Below are positions 17,195 through 26,927 of a DNA stretch of 59,470 nt, piece by piece. The stretch covers positions 1 through 59,470 of the forward strand of contig JANLTU010000172.1 in the NCBI GenBank assembly GCA_031363085.1. The letters are read 5' to 3'. How positions within the stretch are numbered: the first letter of the stretch is position 1; each line of letters begins with the position of its first letter. The notes under the pieces were generated by a model. That model did no database searches, had not been told where the DNA came from, and saw only the letters and a program-made list of their open reading frames with translations. This DNA is from UBA6921 sp031363085. GTDB lineage: Bacteria > Pseudomonadota > Gammaproteobacteria > SG8-11. Both the position numbers and the translations under genes were made by a program.

Positions 17195-18514
17195 CTAAAA
17201 CAAACGAGTGTATTGAACGCTCAGAATATCCACGCTGTTTTCATAATGGCCAACCAAGTTACCGCCGCTGGCCCCTTGCAGGTCGCTAATCGTCGCGTCC
17301 TTTATAAAGAGATGGGCATAGCCGAAATCGAAGGCGTCGTTCGTGGAGGGTTTGTATTGGCCGCCGATTGCGAGCCAAGTGCGGTTGTTATCAGGAATGC
17401 GTGCGGTGCGGTATGCATTAGAGACGGGGGTTTGATCATGTGCCAAACCCGCGCGTGCCAGCCACTGCGGGTTGTAGTGATAGTTTGTGCCGGCCGAAAA
17501 ACGCCACGTGTTTTGCCAGTTTTCCTGCACGGTTTGCACGTTAGTGCCATTTGAGCGGTCAATTTTCAGTTGTTGAAATACTTCCCAGCCGGTCCAGGTG
17601 GCGTCGGCCATGCAATCCCAGTGCTCATTCAGTTGATGAAAGGTGCTGATCAAAAACGAGTCCGGCAGACTGATTGGCAGTGTGACATCACCGTTGGCAA
17701 GCTGTGGACTTGACAGGGCTGCGGGCACCTGAGCAAAAGTGATGCTGCCGCTCAACTGGTATTTAATCTTGGAGCGATAGGCGAAGCCGATGCGGGTGTG
17801 TGGATCAAGATTAATCAACGCACCCAGATTATAGCCCCACGCTGAATCGCTGCCGCTGATGGTGCTCACGCCTTCCTGGTCCCGTCCGCCGATGGCCGCC
17901 AGCAGTGGCACTCCTCCCTTGGCAAACGCGATGGCGCTGTAGTTCACCGCATTGCTTAAGTCGCCGGTGAGGTGCTGATAGTTCACCCCGGCACCAAGCG
18001 AGAGCATTTGATTAACAGCGTAAGAAATCGAAGGATTCAGATTGATGGTTTGAATCTTGGACTTGATCGCATGAAAACGCCCGATCCAAGCGCGCTCATA
18101 TTCAGTCTGTAAGGCGAAGGGGGTATTGAGGCCGACACCAACGCGGGTTTGTGAATTAACTCCCATTACAAAATAGGCATTGGGAATCAGCGCCCAACTG
18201 CCAGCATCGCCACCTTCACCGCCTGCGGTCTGCTGGGCGGCGGCGGTCGACGCACCGCGATCCGTGAACTGCACGCTAGGCTTGGCCATGCTGCCCGCTA
18301 CCACAACCTGCATAGCATTCAAGCGCGCCATGCCGGCAGGATTAAAAAAAATGGTCGAGGCATCTTCTGCACTGGCCGCGCCGCCGGCGTAGCCGTTGCC
18401 CAAGCCGCTGCCGTTCTGCTCGCTCAATGCAAAACCCGACGCGAAGACACTGCTAGATAACAGTAGTAAGGTACCTACCACAGGTAACTGCACAAGGCTT
18501 CGATGGAATATCAT
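17195..18514 (-). CDS. Outer-membrane long-chain fatty acid/hydrocarbon transporter, FadL/OMPP1/TodX family
   Basis: A 439-residue beta-barrel protein. The start ATG at 18514 has a clear AGGGAGAG ribosome-binding site; an open frame further upstream is not needed. Signal peptide: hydrophobic stretch (VVGTLLLLSSSVFASG). The mature protein opens with the FadL hallmark ALSEQNGSGLGNGYAGGAAS and AEDASTIFFNPAGMARL, an NPA-type hatch segment. It ends in Phe (QYTRLF), as outer-membrane barrels do. It imports hydrophobic compounds such as long-chain fatty acids or aromatics. There is no operon partner in the same direction. Confidence 0.93.
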   Translation of the reverse strand: MIFHRSLVQLPVVGTLLLLSSSVFASGFALSEQNGSGLGNGYAGGAASAEDASTIFFNPAGMARLNAMQVVVAGSMAKPSVQFTDRGASTAAAQQTAGGEGGDAGSWALIPNAYFVMGVNSQTRVGVGLNTPFALQTEYERAWIGRFHAIKSKIQTINLNPSISYAVNQMLSLGAGVNYQHLTGDLSNAVNYSAIAFAKGGVPLLAAIGGRDQEGVSTISGSDSAWGYNLGALINLDPHTRIGFAYRSKIKYQLSGSITFAQVPAALSSPQLANGDVTLPISLPDSFLISTFHQLNEHWDCMADATWTGWEVFQQLKIDRSNGTNVQTVQENWQNTWRFSAGTNYHYNPQWLARAGLAHDQTPVSNAYRTARIPDNNRTWLAIGGQYKPSTNDAFDFGYAHLFIKDATISDLQGASGGNLVGHYENSVDILSVQYTRLF

Positions 18515-18713
18515 TCTGGCTCTCCCTATTGTGATTCGATTTCTACAGCCACACTCCCCCCGCTGTAAAGCTCTTGTAATCCATAACCGGCGTATTTCTA
18601 TCAGGATAGAACCGCGTGGCCTGTGGCCAACGCCTATCCCCATGTAAATCAGTATAACTAACTCTGAGGTCAGTAGGTAGATGCCTACATAGCGCTGGCG
18701 ACGATGTCGACTT

Positions 18714-18836
18714 TTAGTTGGGGTCAGACTCCATTTTACTCGCTGCTATTAGCTAAACCGTTCCAGCGTTAGCTCTTCCAGGTGGATTTCCAGCTTGCGG
18801 CCCGACACCACGAATGATCTGAAACCGGTGCATCGG
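18714..18836 (-). repeat. Dispersed repeat, copy 3
   Basis: GGGTCAGACTCC at 18721 on the plus strand is followed on the minus strand by a frame reading VVSGRKLEIHLEELTLERFS and then a stop at 18749-18751. It is the third copy of the tail seen at 16204 and 17013, and it abuts the 3' end of the DUF2461 gene. Confidence 0.6.
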
Positions 18837-19529
18837 CTAGTACGGCAGTTCCAGCGCCTTGCACAAGAACTTCATGTACGGCACGGCACTGCGAAAGGCG
18901 GCGGCCACGTCGGGCTGGAAGCGTGCGCGGGTCGCGAGGGTGCGGCTGAATCCGCTGATGGCGATAAAGTCTTTGCGCTTCAGGTCTTCGAGTTGCGGAT
19001 GATCTTTAGCATAGCCGCGCGGGGCGTTGATTAAGGCGTCGCCGGCGGGTGTGAATACCTGACAAAATTTCTTGTCGCGGCTGGCTTTGAGCCAGGCGGC
19101 GCTCTTCTCGGCAATTGCTTCACGAATGCGAGCTAAGGCGGGAGCATCTGGATGCCAGATGCCGGCGCCCAGAAAACATTCGTTCGGTGCGAGGTGCACG
19201 TAGAAACCCGGGGCGTGTACGTCCTTGCCCTGCACGTGGCGAAACTGAATGCCGATGTTGGTTTTGAATGGGCGCTTGTCTTGACCAAAACGCACGTCGC
19301 GATACACGCGCATCAAGGAACCGCCTACTTTCTTGGGCACGGCCAGAAAGTGGGGGGAGAGGCGCTCGATGTCGTCGGCCATGGCGGCGATGAAATCCAT
19401 CGCCGGGGTACGCACCGCGTCTTCGTATTCCTGCTTGTGTTGTTCGAACCACGCGCGGTTGTTGTTCGCATCGAGGCGGGTGAGAAAATCAAAACTGGCC
19501 TGAGAGAAAAAGCGCTGCGCCATCGCCAC
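18837..19529 (-). CDS. DUF2461 (TIGR02453) family protein
   Basis: A 230-residue protein matching the TIGR02453 pattern: FLTRLDANNNRAWFEQHKQEY near the start, SLMRVYRDVRFGQDKRPFKT in the middle, and GFYVHLAPNECFLGAGIWHP. The family is widespread and its molecular function is not known. The 3' end directly joins repeat copy 3. Confidence 0.88.
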   Translation of the reverse strand: MAMAQRFFSQASFDFLTRLDANNNRAWFEQHKQEYEDAVRTPAMDFIAAMADDIERLSPHFLAVPKKVGGSLMRVYRDVRFGQDKRPFKTNIGIQFRHVQGKDVHAPGFYVHLAPNECFLGAGIWHPDAPALARIREAIAEKSAAWLKASRDKKFCQVFTPAGDALINAPRGYAKDHPQLEDLKRKDFIAISGFSRTLATRARFQPDVAAAFRSAVPYMKFLCKALELPY

Positions 19530-19589
19530 GACTCCTTGCTGGATAGGTGATTATCGCCAGCATTGTATCGTTTTAAATTGGGAGTGGAA

Positions 19590-20309
19590 TTAGAGGCCAT
19601 GGCGCAGCATTTTCTCGGCAATCGCCGGGGCAAGACGATTAATGACGGCGAGCAGTTTAGTTTTGCCGATGAGCATTTCGAAGCGGTCGTGTTTGAAGCC
19701 GATCCAAAATTCTTCCGCCAACTGCGCGGCAGTAATTTTTCCGGTTCCACGGCCGGAGGTCATCGCGGTCTCCACCAGCGGCGGCAAAACCTCGAACACT
19801 TTTACGCTGCTGTCTTCGAGCTGCCAGCGCAAGGTTTTGGAGAAGCTATGCAATGCGGCTTTCGATGCGCAATACATGGCGGCAACCTGCTTTGGCACCA
19901 GCGCGAGCCCGGACGTGACATTTACGATGGCGGCAGACTCGCACCGCACAAGCTGGGGCAGAAAGGCGCGGCAGAGCAGCACCTGCGCCATGAAGTTCAC
20001 ATGGTGTTCATGCTCGATCTGCTCCGCTGCCAATGCAAGGAGCGGGGCGTTGACTTGGATGCCGGCGTTATTCACCAGCAGCGTGACTTCCGGAAATTCA
20101 GCGGCCAAGCGCGCTCGATCCGAAGCGCGCGCAATATCGGCAACCCGGGTGATCGCCCCCGGCAGCGCGGCGGCGGCCTGGCTGAGCGTGGTCTGCGTGC
20201 GGCCCACGAGGATGACTCGATTCCCTGCCGCGTGAAATTTTTCTGCCAGCGCAAAGCCGATGCCGGTGGCACCGCCGGTGATGAGCACCACGTGGCCGGT
20301 GGTTTTCAT
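19590..20309 (-). CDS. Short-chain dehydrogenase/reductase (DltE-like)
   Basis: A 239-residue SDR with the NAD(P)-binding TGGATGIG near residues 11-18, NNAG near 78-81, an IVNVTSG strand, and the catalytic YCASK motif near 140-144. The arrangement resembles the DltE/YciK-type reductases that act on acyl or keto substrates. It is transcribed leftwards, downstream of the AraC-type regulator, which may control it. The substrate is not predictable. Confidence 0.9.
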   Translation of the reverse strand: MKTTGHVVLITGGATGIGFALAEKFHAAGNRVILVGRTQTTLSQAAAALPGAITRVADIARASDRARLAAEFPEVTLLVNNAGIQVNAPLLALAAEQIEHEHHVNFMAQVLLCRAFLPQLVRCESAAIVNVTSGLALVPKQVAAMYCASKAALHSFSKTLRWQLEDSSVKVFEVLPPLVETAMTSGRGTGKITAAQLAEEFWIGFKHDRFEMLIGKTKLLAVINRLAPAIAEKMLRHGL

Positions 20310-20457
20310 GGCGTGCCCTGCATACGGTAGGTCAGCGTATAGCGCAGCGGTGCGCGCAGCTTGAGCGACATGATGTCAACATCCATGACATCCAGGATCA
20401 GTACAATCGTTTTGAGCATGCGTCATCGTGCCGCGTGAACGCGATTCTGGCTTGTAT

Positions 20458-21348
20458 TTATGCGCCAGTCGGTGTGTGCACGAGGCGTGCGAGTTGGCTG
20501 GGTGAGCAGCCCACCACTTCCCGGAACGCCCGGCACAGGTGTGCGCTGTCGGCAAACCCAAAGCGGTAAGCGACTTGCGTCAGCGCCGTGTGCTGCGTCG
20601 TGACGATGGACGTGCCTGCCAGCGTCACGCGTGCCGCGCGCAATAATATCGAGAACGATGTTTTCGCCGCCGTTAGTCGCCGTTGCAGGCTGCGGGACGA
20701 CACCCCCAGGCGTTGCGCCACCGACACCAGAGCCACGCGCTCCTCGGCGAGAATCGCGCGCGCAGCGAGGATAAAAACCGCGCGCTCGATCTCGCCATGC
20801 GCACACCAGACACGTCCGGCGAATGGTGTGCGCTCTGCCTGCGGCGGTGCAACGCGCTCAAAGCCAAGCTGCCAGAGGTGGCCGCGTGCCTCCAGCAGCG
20901 GGCCGTCACACGTGAATTGCCCGAACCCGAGCGCTGCCAAGAAGCCCTGCAGCACGCCGAGTATGAATAAATCCTCTTCGATAAGCGGGCGCTCGTCGCC
21001 CGCGCCGAGTCGGAATCGCTGCAGTTGCAGTGCGCCGTCGTTAATGTCAATAACACGCACCCGATTGTGCGCGTGGGCCAGCACCTCGATTTGCATCCAG
21101 GCGCTGAGCAGCAGGGCCGGTGTGGGTTGTGCGAGCAGCACCCGCACGAACGGATGCGCCGACTCGGCTGCAACCTCCCGGCCGACCTCGACCACGCCCG
21201 CGTGCCCAAAGCGCGCAACAACCTGGGCCAGCAACGCGCGCTTGGTCTGCTCGCTTACGAATGCGCCAAAATTAGCCGGACTTTCGACGCGACGTGCGAG
21301 CACGCCCACCAGCGGGCCATAAGCAAATCCTGGTGTTGGTGCTTTCAC
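20458..21348 (-). CDS. AraC-family transcriptional regulator
   Basis: A 296-residue protein with a GTG start at 21348 and a GGAAG ribosome-binding site. The N-terminal domain (residues 1-200) is of the arabinose-binding-like type common in OruR/ArgR-style AraC regulators. Residues about 205-290 hold the two helix-turn-helix motifs, including AVAQRLGVSSRSLQRRL-like and QVAYRFGFADSAHLCRAFRE segments. It lies upstream of and co-directional with the SDR gene, about 150 bases apart. Confidence 0.9.
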   Translation of the reverse strand: MKAPTPGFAYGPLVGVLARRVESPANFGAFVSEQTKRALLAQVVARFGHAGVVEVGREVAAESAHPFVRVLLAQPTPALLLSAWMQIEVLAHAHNRVRVIDINDGALQLQRFRLGAGDERPLIEEDLFILGVLQGFLAALGFGQFTCDGPLLEARGHLWQLGFERVAPPQAERTPFAGRVWCAHGEIERAVFILAARAILAEERVALVSVAQRLGVSSRSLQRRLTAAKTSFSILLRAARVTLAGTSIVTTQHTALTQVAYRFGFADSAHLCRAFREVVGCSPSQLARLVHTPTGA

Positions 21349-21506
21349 GTTTGCTGCTTCCGCAAGTCATGGGGTTGAGATGATAATCCTAGAAACGGCA
21401 GGCCACCGCGCGGATGCAAACAACATTACGGCGCAGGGATGAAACCCCGCGCCTAATTCGGTAGTCTTTCCACCCCAACACGTAGTCATGTTAAGCGAGA
21501 TGATTG

Positions 21507-22274
21507 ATGAGTGAATTGCAAGCCCTGATATTTGACGTGGACGGCACGTTGTCTGACACCGAGCGCGACGGCCATCGCGTCGCATTTAATAGAGCATTTG
21601 CAGCGGCCGGATTGAATTGGGAGTGGGATGACGCGCTCTACCGTGAGTTGCTGCGCGTCACTGGCGGCAAAGAACGCATTCGCCACTACCTCGATACCTA
21701 TCTGCCCGACTTCAAGCGCCCGCAGGCTTACGACGCTTTTGTTACCGAAATACACCAGGCCAAAAATCGCGTCTACGCCGAATTGCTCGCAACCGGCGGC
21801 ATTCCCTTGCGCCCCGGGGTGCGCCGTTTGTTGCTGGAAGCGCGCGCCGCCGGGTTGCGGCTGGCCATTGCCACCACCACCTCACCGGAAAACGTGCGCG
21901 CCTTGTTGACCCATGCGCTCGCCGCCGATGGCGAGACGTGGTTCGAAGTGATCGCAGCCGGCGACATCGTGCCGGCGAAGAAACCGGCACCGGATATTTA
22001 CCTCTGGGCACTGCGGCAAATGAGCTTGCAGCCCGAACAGGCGCTGGCGTTCGAAGACTCCGAAAACGGCATTCGTGCGTCGCAAGGTGCGGGGCTGAAA
22101 ACCGTCGTGACGGTAAATGAATACACCGGCAACCATGACTTCACCGGCGCCGTGCTGGTGGTGGACCAATTGGGTGAGCCGGGCGCGCCGTTTAAGCTTG
22201 TCAAAGGCCCGGCGTTTCACGCCACCTATGTGGACGTTGCACTGCTGCGCAAGATTCACGCAAGCGATGCGTAG
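21507..22274 (+). CDS. HAD-superfamily hydrolase, CbbY-like
   Basis: A 255-residue protein from the ATG at 21507. HAD motif I is IFDVDGTLSDT, motif II lies near LAIATTTSPENV, motif III has the Lys in VPAKKPAPDIY, and motif IV is AFEDSENGIRA. The cap-domain sequence (HRVAFNRAFAAAGL, then VTGGKERIRHYL) is the CbbY type known from xylulose-1,5-bisphosphate phosphatases. The precise sugar phosphate substrate here is not known. Confidence 0.92.
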   Translation: MSELQALIFDVDGTLSDTERDGHRVAFNRAFAAAGLNWEWDDALYRELLRVTGGKERIRHYLDTYLPDFKRPQAYDAFVTEIHQAKNRVYAELLATGGIPLRPGVRRLLLEARAAGLRLAIATTTSPENVRALLTHALAADGETWFEVIAAGDIVPAKKPAPDIYLWALRQMSLQPEQALAFEDSENGIRASQGAGLKTVVTVNEYTGNHDFTGAVLVVDQLGEPGAPFKLVKGPAFHATYVDVALLRKIHASDA

Positions 22275-22277
22275 CCT

Positions 22278-22335
22278 GGAGCGCGGCCATCCTGGTCGCC
22301 TTCTTTAACTAGGGTGGGCTGGAAGCCCGCGCTCC
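22278..22335. repeat. REP-like palindrome
   Basis: GGAGCGCGG at 22278-22286 pairs with CCGCGCTCC at 22327-22335, with a second GC-rich part inside (GGGCTGGAAGCCC). This looks like a BIME-type intergenic palindrome following the HAD gene. It may form a large hairpin in the mRNA. Confidence 0.55.
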
Positions 22336-22473
22336 CTCTGCTGACTGTTGAAGCCGCAATGTATTGAGGTTGAGTTACAGTTCGCTTGGCTTTGGCTACA
22401 ATGCGCTGCAGAGGTCGGCTGGCTGGGTAACAGGGCTGTTACTCACAGCGGCGGCGTTGTAGAGGAAAGACGG

Positions 22474-25400
22474 ATGCGATTACTTGGGCGGCAAGGGTTT
22501 TACGGAGTCGTACTTTTTTCATATGCATTATTTTGCGTTGCGGCGCCTGCCGAGCGCGCGGCGGCGCGTGCCTTCGTAGAGGCGTCGGGAAATGAGGTTA
22601 CGCTCACGCAGCACGCTAACGGTTTGACCCGTTTCATCGGCACCGCGCCCGGGCGACCGCTGCCCAATGCAACGCCGTACCGGCGTGCGGAAGAGCGTGC
22701 AAATGCGTTTTTAAATTCCAATCGTGATTTATTTGTCGAACCGGCGGCGGCGTTGGAGTTGTCGACTGATCGCGTGGTGGAAAACGACGAGGTGGGTATC
22801 AGTCACGTGCGTTTGCAACAGCGCTTCAATGGCATCGAAGTTTACGGTGCCGAGGCGGTGGTCCATTTAACTGACCTGGGCGTGAGTGCGGTCAGTTCTA
22901 ATTTAATTTCCGTACCGCTTGATTTGAACACGCTGCCGTCTATCGCAAGCGATGTTGCGCTGGCAACGGCACAAGCTGTGGTGGCGAAAACTTACGGCCC
23001 GGTGCCGGCGCAATTCAGTATGCCAGTATTGCAAATACTTGATATCGGACTCATACAGGGGGAGCCGGGGCAGCCGGTCTTGACATGGTTTTTTGAGGCA
23101 ACCGGCAACGCACTGCGTGAGCACATCTGGATTAACGCGCACACCGGCGGGATTGCCCTGAACTTCAGTCAATTAACCGATGCGCGCAATCGCCGCACGT
23201 TTGATGCGAACAACACCACGACGATTCCTACGACGCCAGTACGCATAGAAGCGCAGGCGGCCACCGGCAATGTTGATGTCGACACGGCACACGATTTTGC
23301 AGGTGATTTCTATAACTATTTTTTTAGCGAACACGGGCGCGACAGCTATGACGGCGCAGGCATAGCGATCAAGTCGGTGGCGCGGATTTGCAATAACACC
23401 GGATGCCCGATGCCTAACGCATATTGGGATGGTGTCGAGATGGCTTTGGGCCAAGGCTATGCCATTGACGATGTGGTCGGGCATGAATTAACTCATGCAA
23501 TCGTAGAAAATACCGCAAAACTGAAATATATCAACGAGTCGGGCGCACTCGACGAGTCGTATGCCGACATTTTTGGCGAAACCATCGATTTGTGGAACGG
23601 CAAAGGTAATGACGCGGCAAATGTGCGCTGGTTAATCGGCGAAGACCTGCCCACCGCACGTGGAGTCGGCATTCGCGACATGATGAACCCCGCGAAATTC
23701 AGGAATCCTGCGCGCGTAAAAGACCCATTCTATCATTGCATTCCCAGTGACAACGGCGGCGTGCATATCAATAGCGGTGTTCCCAATCATGCTTATGCGT
23801 TAATGACCGACGGCGGCGTATTCAACGGCTATACGATATCCGGTATTGGCATTACCAAGGCGGCGAAAATTCAATACCGCACCATGACAAGCTACCTCAC
23901 TACCCTCAGCAAATTTATCGACAATTACAATTTTTTGATTCGGTCCTGCAGCGATCTCATCGGCACGAGCGGCATCACGCACGATGATTGCGCGCAAGTA
24001 AAACTTGCCTTGCTGGCCGTAGAAATGAGTACACCGCCGTGTTCAACCGTGAACCCGCCCGCCAAGCCACCCCTTATACCCGGGGCGGTTCCAGCAGCGT
24101 TGAGTCAATGTCCAGCCGGTCAATCCGCGCAGAATATTTTTGCGGACAATCTCGAAAATAGCAGCTCGGGCAACTGGGCTACGACCACGGCATCCGGCAT
24201 AAACCACTGGCTTGGTGGAAGCGGAGTTCCAGCAATTTACTTCGCCGGTAAAGGTGTCAGTGGGTCGTCTGCATTGCAGGGAACCAGCATCGCAAGCGCA
24301 GAGGATTCGTCAGTGCAAATGACTGCGAGTTATACACTGCCCCCCAACGCACTGTTGCAATTCGACAGCCGCTACGATTTTGAAACTGGCTTTGACGGTG
24401 GCGTCATTGAATACAGCACCGACGCTGGAGTTAGTTGGTCGGATGCCGGGTCACTAATAAAATTCGGTCGCAACTACGACGGCGGTTTGGTAGATGGCGT
24501 GAGCAACCCTTTGGGCGGACGTGCGGCGTTTACAGGACATACTGGGCAATTTGTATCCAGCCAACTGGACCTAGCCGCTCTTTCCGGGAGCAATGTGAGT
24601 TTTCGTTTTCGCATAGGTACCGACAAAATGGTCGCATCGCCGGGCTGGACCATCGACAATATTGCGTTGTACTTCTGTGCTTCATCAAACCCGGGCATTG
24701 TCGTAACACCAACGGCCGGCTTGCGGACCACCGAAGCCGGTGGCGCTGCAACATTCACGGTTGTGCTGGGCAGCCCTCCGGCGGCGGATGTGACTATTAA
24801 TCTTTCGTCCAACAACACCGGCGAAGCCCGGGTAACACCGACATCAGTAACGTTTTCGGCCATCAATTGGAACGTCGCGCAGATAATTACGGTAACCGGT
24901 GTTGACGATCAAATCGTCGATGGTGATGTGCCGTATTCCATCATTACCTCAAATGCAATTAGCACGGACAGCATATATAACGCCATGCCGGTACCCGATG
25001 TGTCGGGAATCAACCTCGACAACGATGTGGCCGGCATCACGGTCACGCCAACCTCCGGATTGACCACCACGGAGTCGGGCGGAACAGCGAGTTATAGCGT
25101 GGTGTTAACCAGCCAGCCGAGCGCCGATGTTACGCTGAACATGGTGAGCGACAATCTTGGGGAAGGCACCGTGGCACCGGCGTCGATCACCTTTAGCGCG
25201 GCCAATTGGAATAGCGCCCGCAGCATCACGCTGACCGGCGTCGACGATAAAGTCATGGACGGGAACATTGTCTACCATGTGATCACTGCGGTCAGTAGTG
25301 CCGATGCGATATACAACGCGCTCAAGATACCGGCGGTGAATGCCACCAACATTGACAACGACGTTGCCGGAATCACCGTCACGCCGGTTTCGGGACTGAC

Positions 25401-26835
25401 AACCAGCGAAGCGGGAGGAACGGCGAGATTCACTGTTCGGCTTGATAGCCAGCCAACGGCAAATGTCGTGATCGGGCTCACTTCGAGCCTGCTGAGCGAA
25501 GGGACCGTTGCTCCCGCTGCGTTGACATTCACCGCGACGAACTGGAGTGCTTCGCAAACCGTGACGGTAACAGGTGTTGATGATACGGTTGTCGATGGCG
25601 ATATTGCGTACTCGATTATTACCGCAGCGGCGCAGAGTGCCGATGCGAATTATGCCGGTCGCAATGTGGCCGATGTGGCGGTGGTCAACCTCGACAACGA
25701 TCAGGCCAATATTATCGTGAACAGCACGGCGGCTTTGGTTACCAGTGAGTCCGGAGCGCAGGCGCGGTTTACGTTGGTATTGACCACCCTGCCCAGCGAC
25801 ACGGTGACCGTGCCCATCCGCAGTAGCAACAGCAATGAGGGTATACCCAGCCCTGCGTCGATCATATTTACCAGGGCGACCTGGAATCAGCCGCAAGTGG
25901 TCACCGTGACCGGGGTCGACGATGCACTGCTGGATGGTGATGTCACGTACACGATCATTACCGACGCCGCGATCAGCAATGACGCCAAGTACAATGGAAT
26001 AAACGCGGCCGATGTGCAGGTGCTCAATCGTGACAATGACACGGCGAGTATTAAAATCACCGCTGCCGCAAACCTGGAGACCACCGAGTCGGGTGGCGTG
26101 GCGACTTTTTCGGTGGCGCTGTCGCATTCACCGAATGCAACGGTCAGTCTCGCGCTGGCCGCGTCGAATTTGAATGAAGGTACGGTGTCTCCGCAAGTAT
26201 TGACATTTACCGCAAGCAACTGGAACAGCGCGCAGAGCGTGACCCTTACCGGCGTTGATGACACTGTTGTTGATGGAGATGTGGCTTATAAAATCAGCAT
26301 CGATCCGTCAGCAAGCCAGGACAATAACTTCCGCGTTTTGCAGGTGCAGACCGTCGATGTCGTCAATCGCGACAATGACGCTCCCGCCGCCGCGCAACCC
26401 AACGCGCCCGACGGATTAATCGTCACCGCAGCAGCCAATCTAACCACGACCGAGAGCGGTGGTCGTGCGAGCTTCACCCTGCAACTCGCGCGTGCGCCGA
26501 CGGCGCCGGTAAAAATATTGTTGCGCAGTTCGAATCTGAAAGAAGGGTTGGTCGCACCATCAAGCATGATCTTCGACGCCACCAATTGGGATATTGCGCA
26601 AACTGTGAATATTCAGGGCGTGGATGACAACATGCGAGATGGCAGCGTTGCGTACAGTGTGCTGATCGATGTGCCCAGCTCAAACGATAAAAGTTTTGCA
26701 TCGACGCAAGCGCGTAAAATCGCCGTCGTCAATTTGGATAATGATGAAAAAATCGCGACCGGTGCCTTTGGTCCGCTATTTTTATTCTGCCTGTTTGGGC
26801 TTCGTATCAGCTTGCGGCGAGCCTATCGCAAGTAG
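22474..26835 (+). CDS. Giant secreted M4 (thermolysin-type) metallopeptidase with six Calx-beta-like repeats
   Basis: A 1453-residue protein from the ATG at 22474, which has an AGAGGAAAG ribosome-binding site; an earlier in-frame ATG lacks both signal peptide and ribosome-binding site. Domains in order: signal peptide (ends VAAPA), FTP/PepSY propeptide (to about residue 230), M4 catalytic domain with VGHELTHAIVEN (zinc motif near residue 337) and NESGALDESYADIFGE (third ligand Glu), then a carbohydrate- or Ig-like domain near 550-735. Six repeats of about 110 residues follow, each with GVDD and NxDND motifs that should bind Ca2+. The tail (TGAFGPLFLFCLFGLRISLRR) is a hydrophobic helix followed by Arg, like a GlyGly-CTERM sorting signal. 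Confidence 0.92.
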   Translation: MRLLGRQGFYGVVLFSYALFCVAAPAERAAARAFVEASGNEVTLTQHANGLTRFIGTAPGRPLPNATPYRRAEERANAFLNSNRDLFVEPAAALELSTDRVVENDEVGISHVRLQQRFNGIEVYGAEAVVHLTDLGVSAVSSNLISVPLDLNTLPSIASDVALATAQAVVAKTYGPVPAQFSMPVLQILDIGLIQGEPGQPVLTWFFEATGNALREHIWINAHTGGIALNFSQLTDARNRRTFDANNTTTIPTTPVRIEAQAATGNVDVDTAHDFAGDFYNYFFSEHGRDSYDGAGIAIKSVARICNNTGCPMPNAYWDGVEMALGQGYAIDDVVGHELTHAIVENTAKLKYINESGALDESYADIFGETIDLWNGKGNDAANVRWLIGEDLPTARGVGIRDMMNPAKFRNPARVKDPFYHCIPSDNGGVHINSGVPNHAYALMTDGGVFNGYTISGIGITKAAKIQYRTMTSYLTTLSKFIDNYNFLIRSCSDLIGTSGITHDDCAQVKLALLAVEMSTPPCSTVNPPAKPPLIPGAVPAALSQCPAGQSAQNIFADNLENSSSGNWATTTASGINHWLGGSGVPAIYFAGKGVSGSSALQGTSIASAEDSSVQMTASYTLPPNALLQFDSRYDFETGFDGGVIEYSTDAGVSWSDAGSLIKFGRNYDGGLVDGVSNPLGGRAAFTGHTGQFVSSQLDLAALSGSNVSFRFRIGTDKMVASPGWTIDNIALYFCASSNPGIVVTPTAGLRTTEAGGAATFTVVLGSPPAADVTINLSSNNTGEARVTPTSVTFSAINWNVAQIITVTGVDDQIVDGDVPYSIITSNAISTDSIYNAMPVPDVSGINLDNDVAGITVTPTSGLTTTESGGTASYSVVLTSQPSADVTLNMVSDNLGEGTVAPASITFSAANWNSARSITLTGVDDKVMDGNIVYHVITAVSSADAIYNALKIPAVNATNIDNDVAGITVTPVSGLTTSEAGGTARFTVRLDSQPTANVVIGLTSSLLSEGTVAPAALTFTATNWSASQTVTVTGVDDTVVDGDIAYSIITAAAQSADANYAGRNVADVAVVNLDNDQANIIVNSTAALVTSESGAQARFTLVLTTLPSDTVTVPIRSSNSNEGIPSPASIIFTRATWNQPQVVTVTGVDDALLDGDVTYTIITDAAISNDAKYNGINAADVQVLNRDNDTASIKITAAANLETTESGGVATFSVALSHSPNATVSLALAASNLNEGTVSPQVLTFTASNWNSAQSVTLTGVDDTVVDGDVAYKISIDPSASQDNNFRVLQVQTVDVVNRDNDAPAAAQPNAPDGLIVTAAANLTTTESGGRASFTLQLARAPTAPVKILLRSSNLKEGLVAPSSMIFDATNWDIAQTVNIQGVDDNMRDGSVAYSVLIDVPSSNDKSFASTQARKIAVVNLDNDEKIATGAFGPLFLFCLFGLRISLRRAYRK

Positions 26836-26843
26836 TTCGCAAC

Positions 26844-26889
26844 AGCAGCGGGAGGGCCGCTGCTCGCTTACTTGTGCGGGCAACCGCAC
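26844..26889 (+). other. Two tandem hairpins after the M4 peptidase gene
   Basis: AGCAGCGG/CCGCTGCT at 26844-26864 and GTGCGG/CCGCAC with a GCAA tetraloop at 26874-26889. Neither has a proper T tract, so they may be stability elements or an imperfect terminator. Confidence 0.4.
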
Positions 26890-26927
26890 TCTAATTTAAA
26901 TAGTCAACACTGGAGAATGGAAACACC

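Noticed and set aside
19563..20330. A 255-codon plus-strand open frame
   Set aside because: It is antisense to the SDR gene with all SDR motifs; no matching family is visible in the plus frame.
25105..26127. A 340-codon minus-strand open frame
   Set aside because: It is antisense to the repeats of the M4 peptidase gene. The repeats on the plus strand are clearly coding, and the antisense frame reflects their biased codons.
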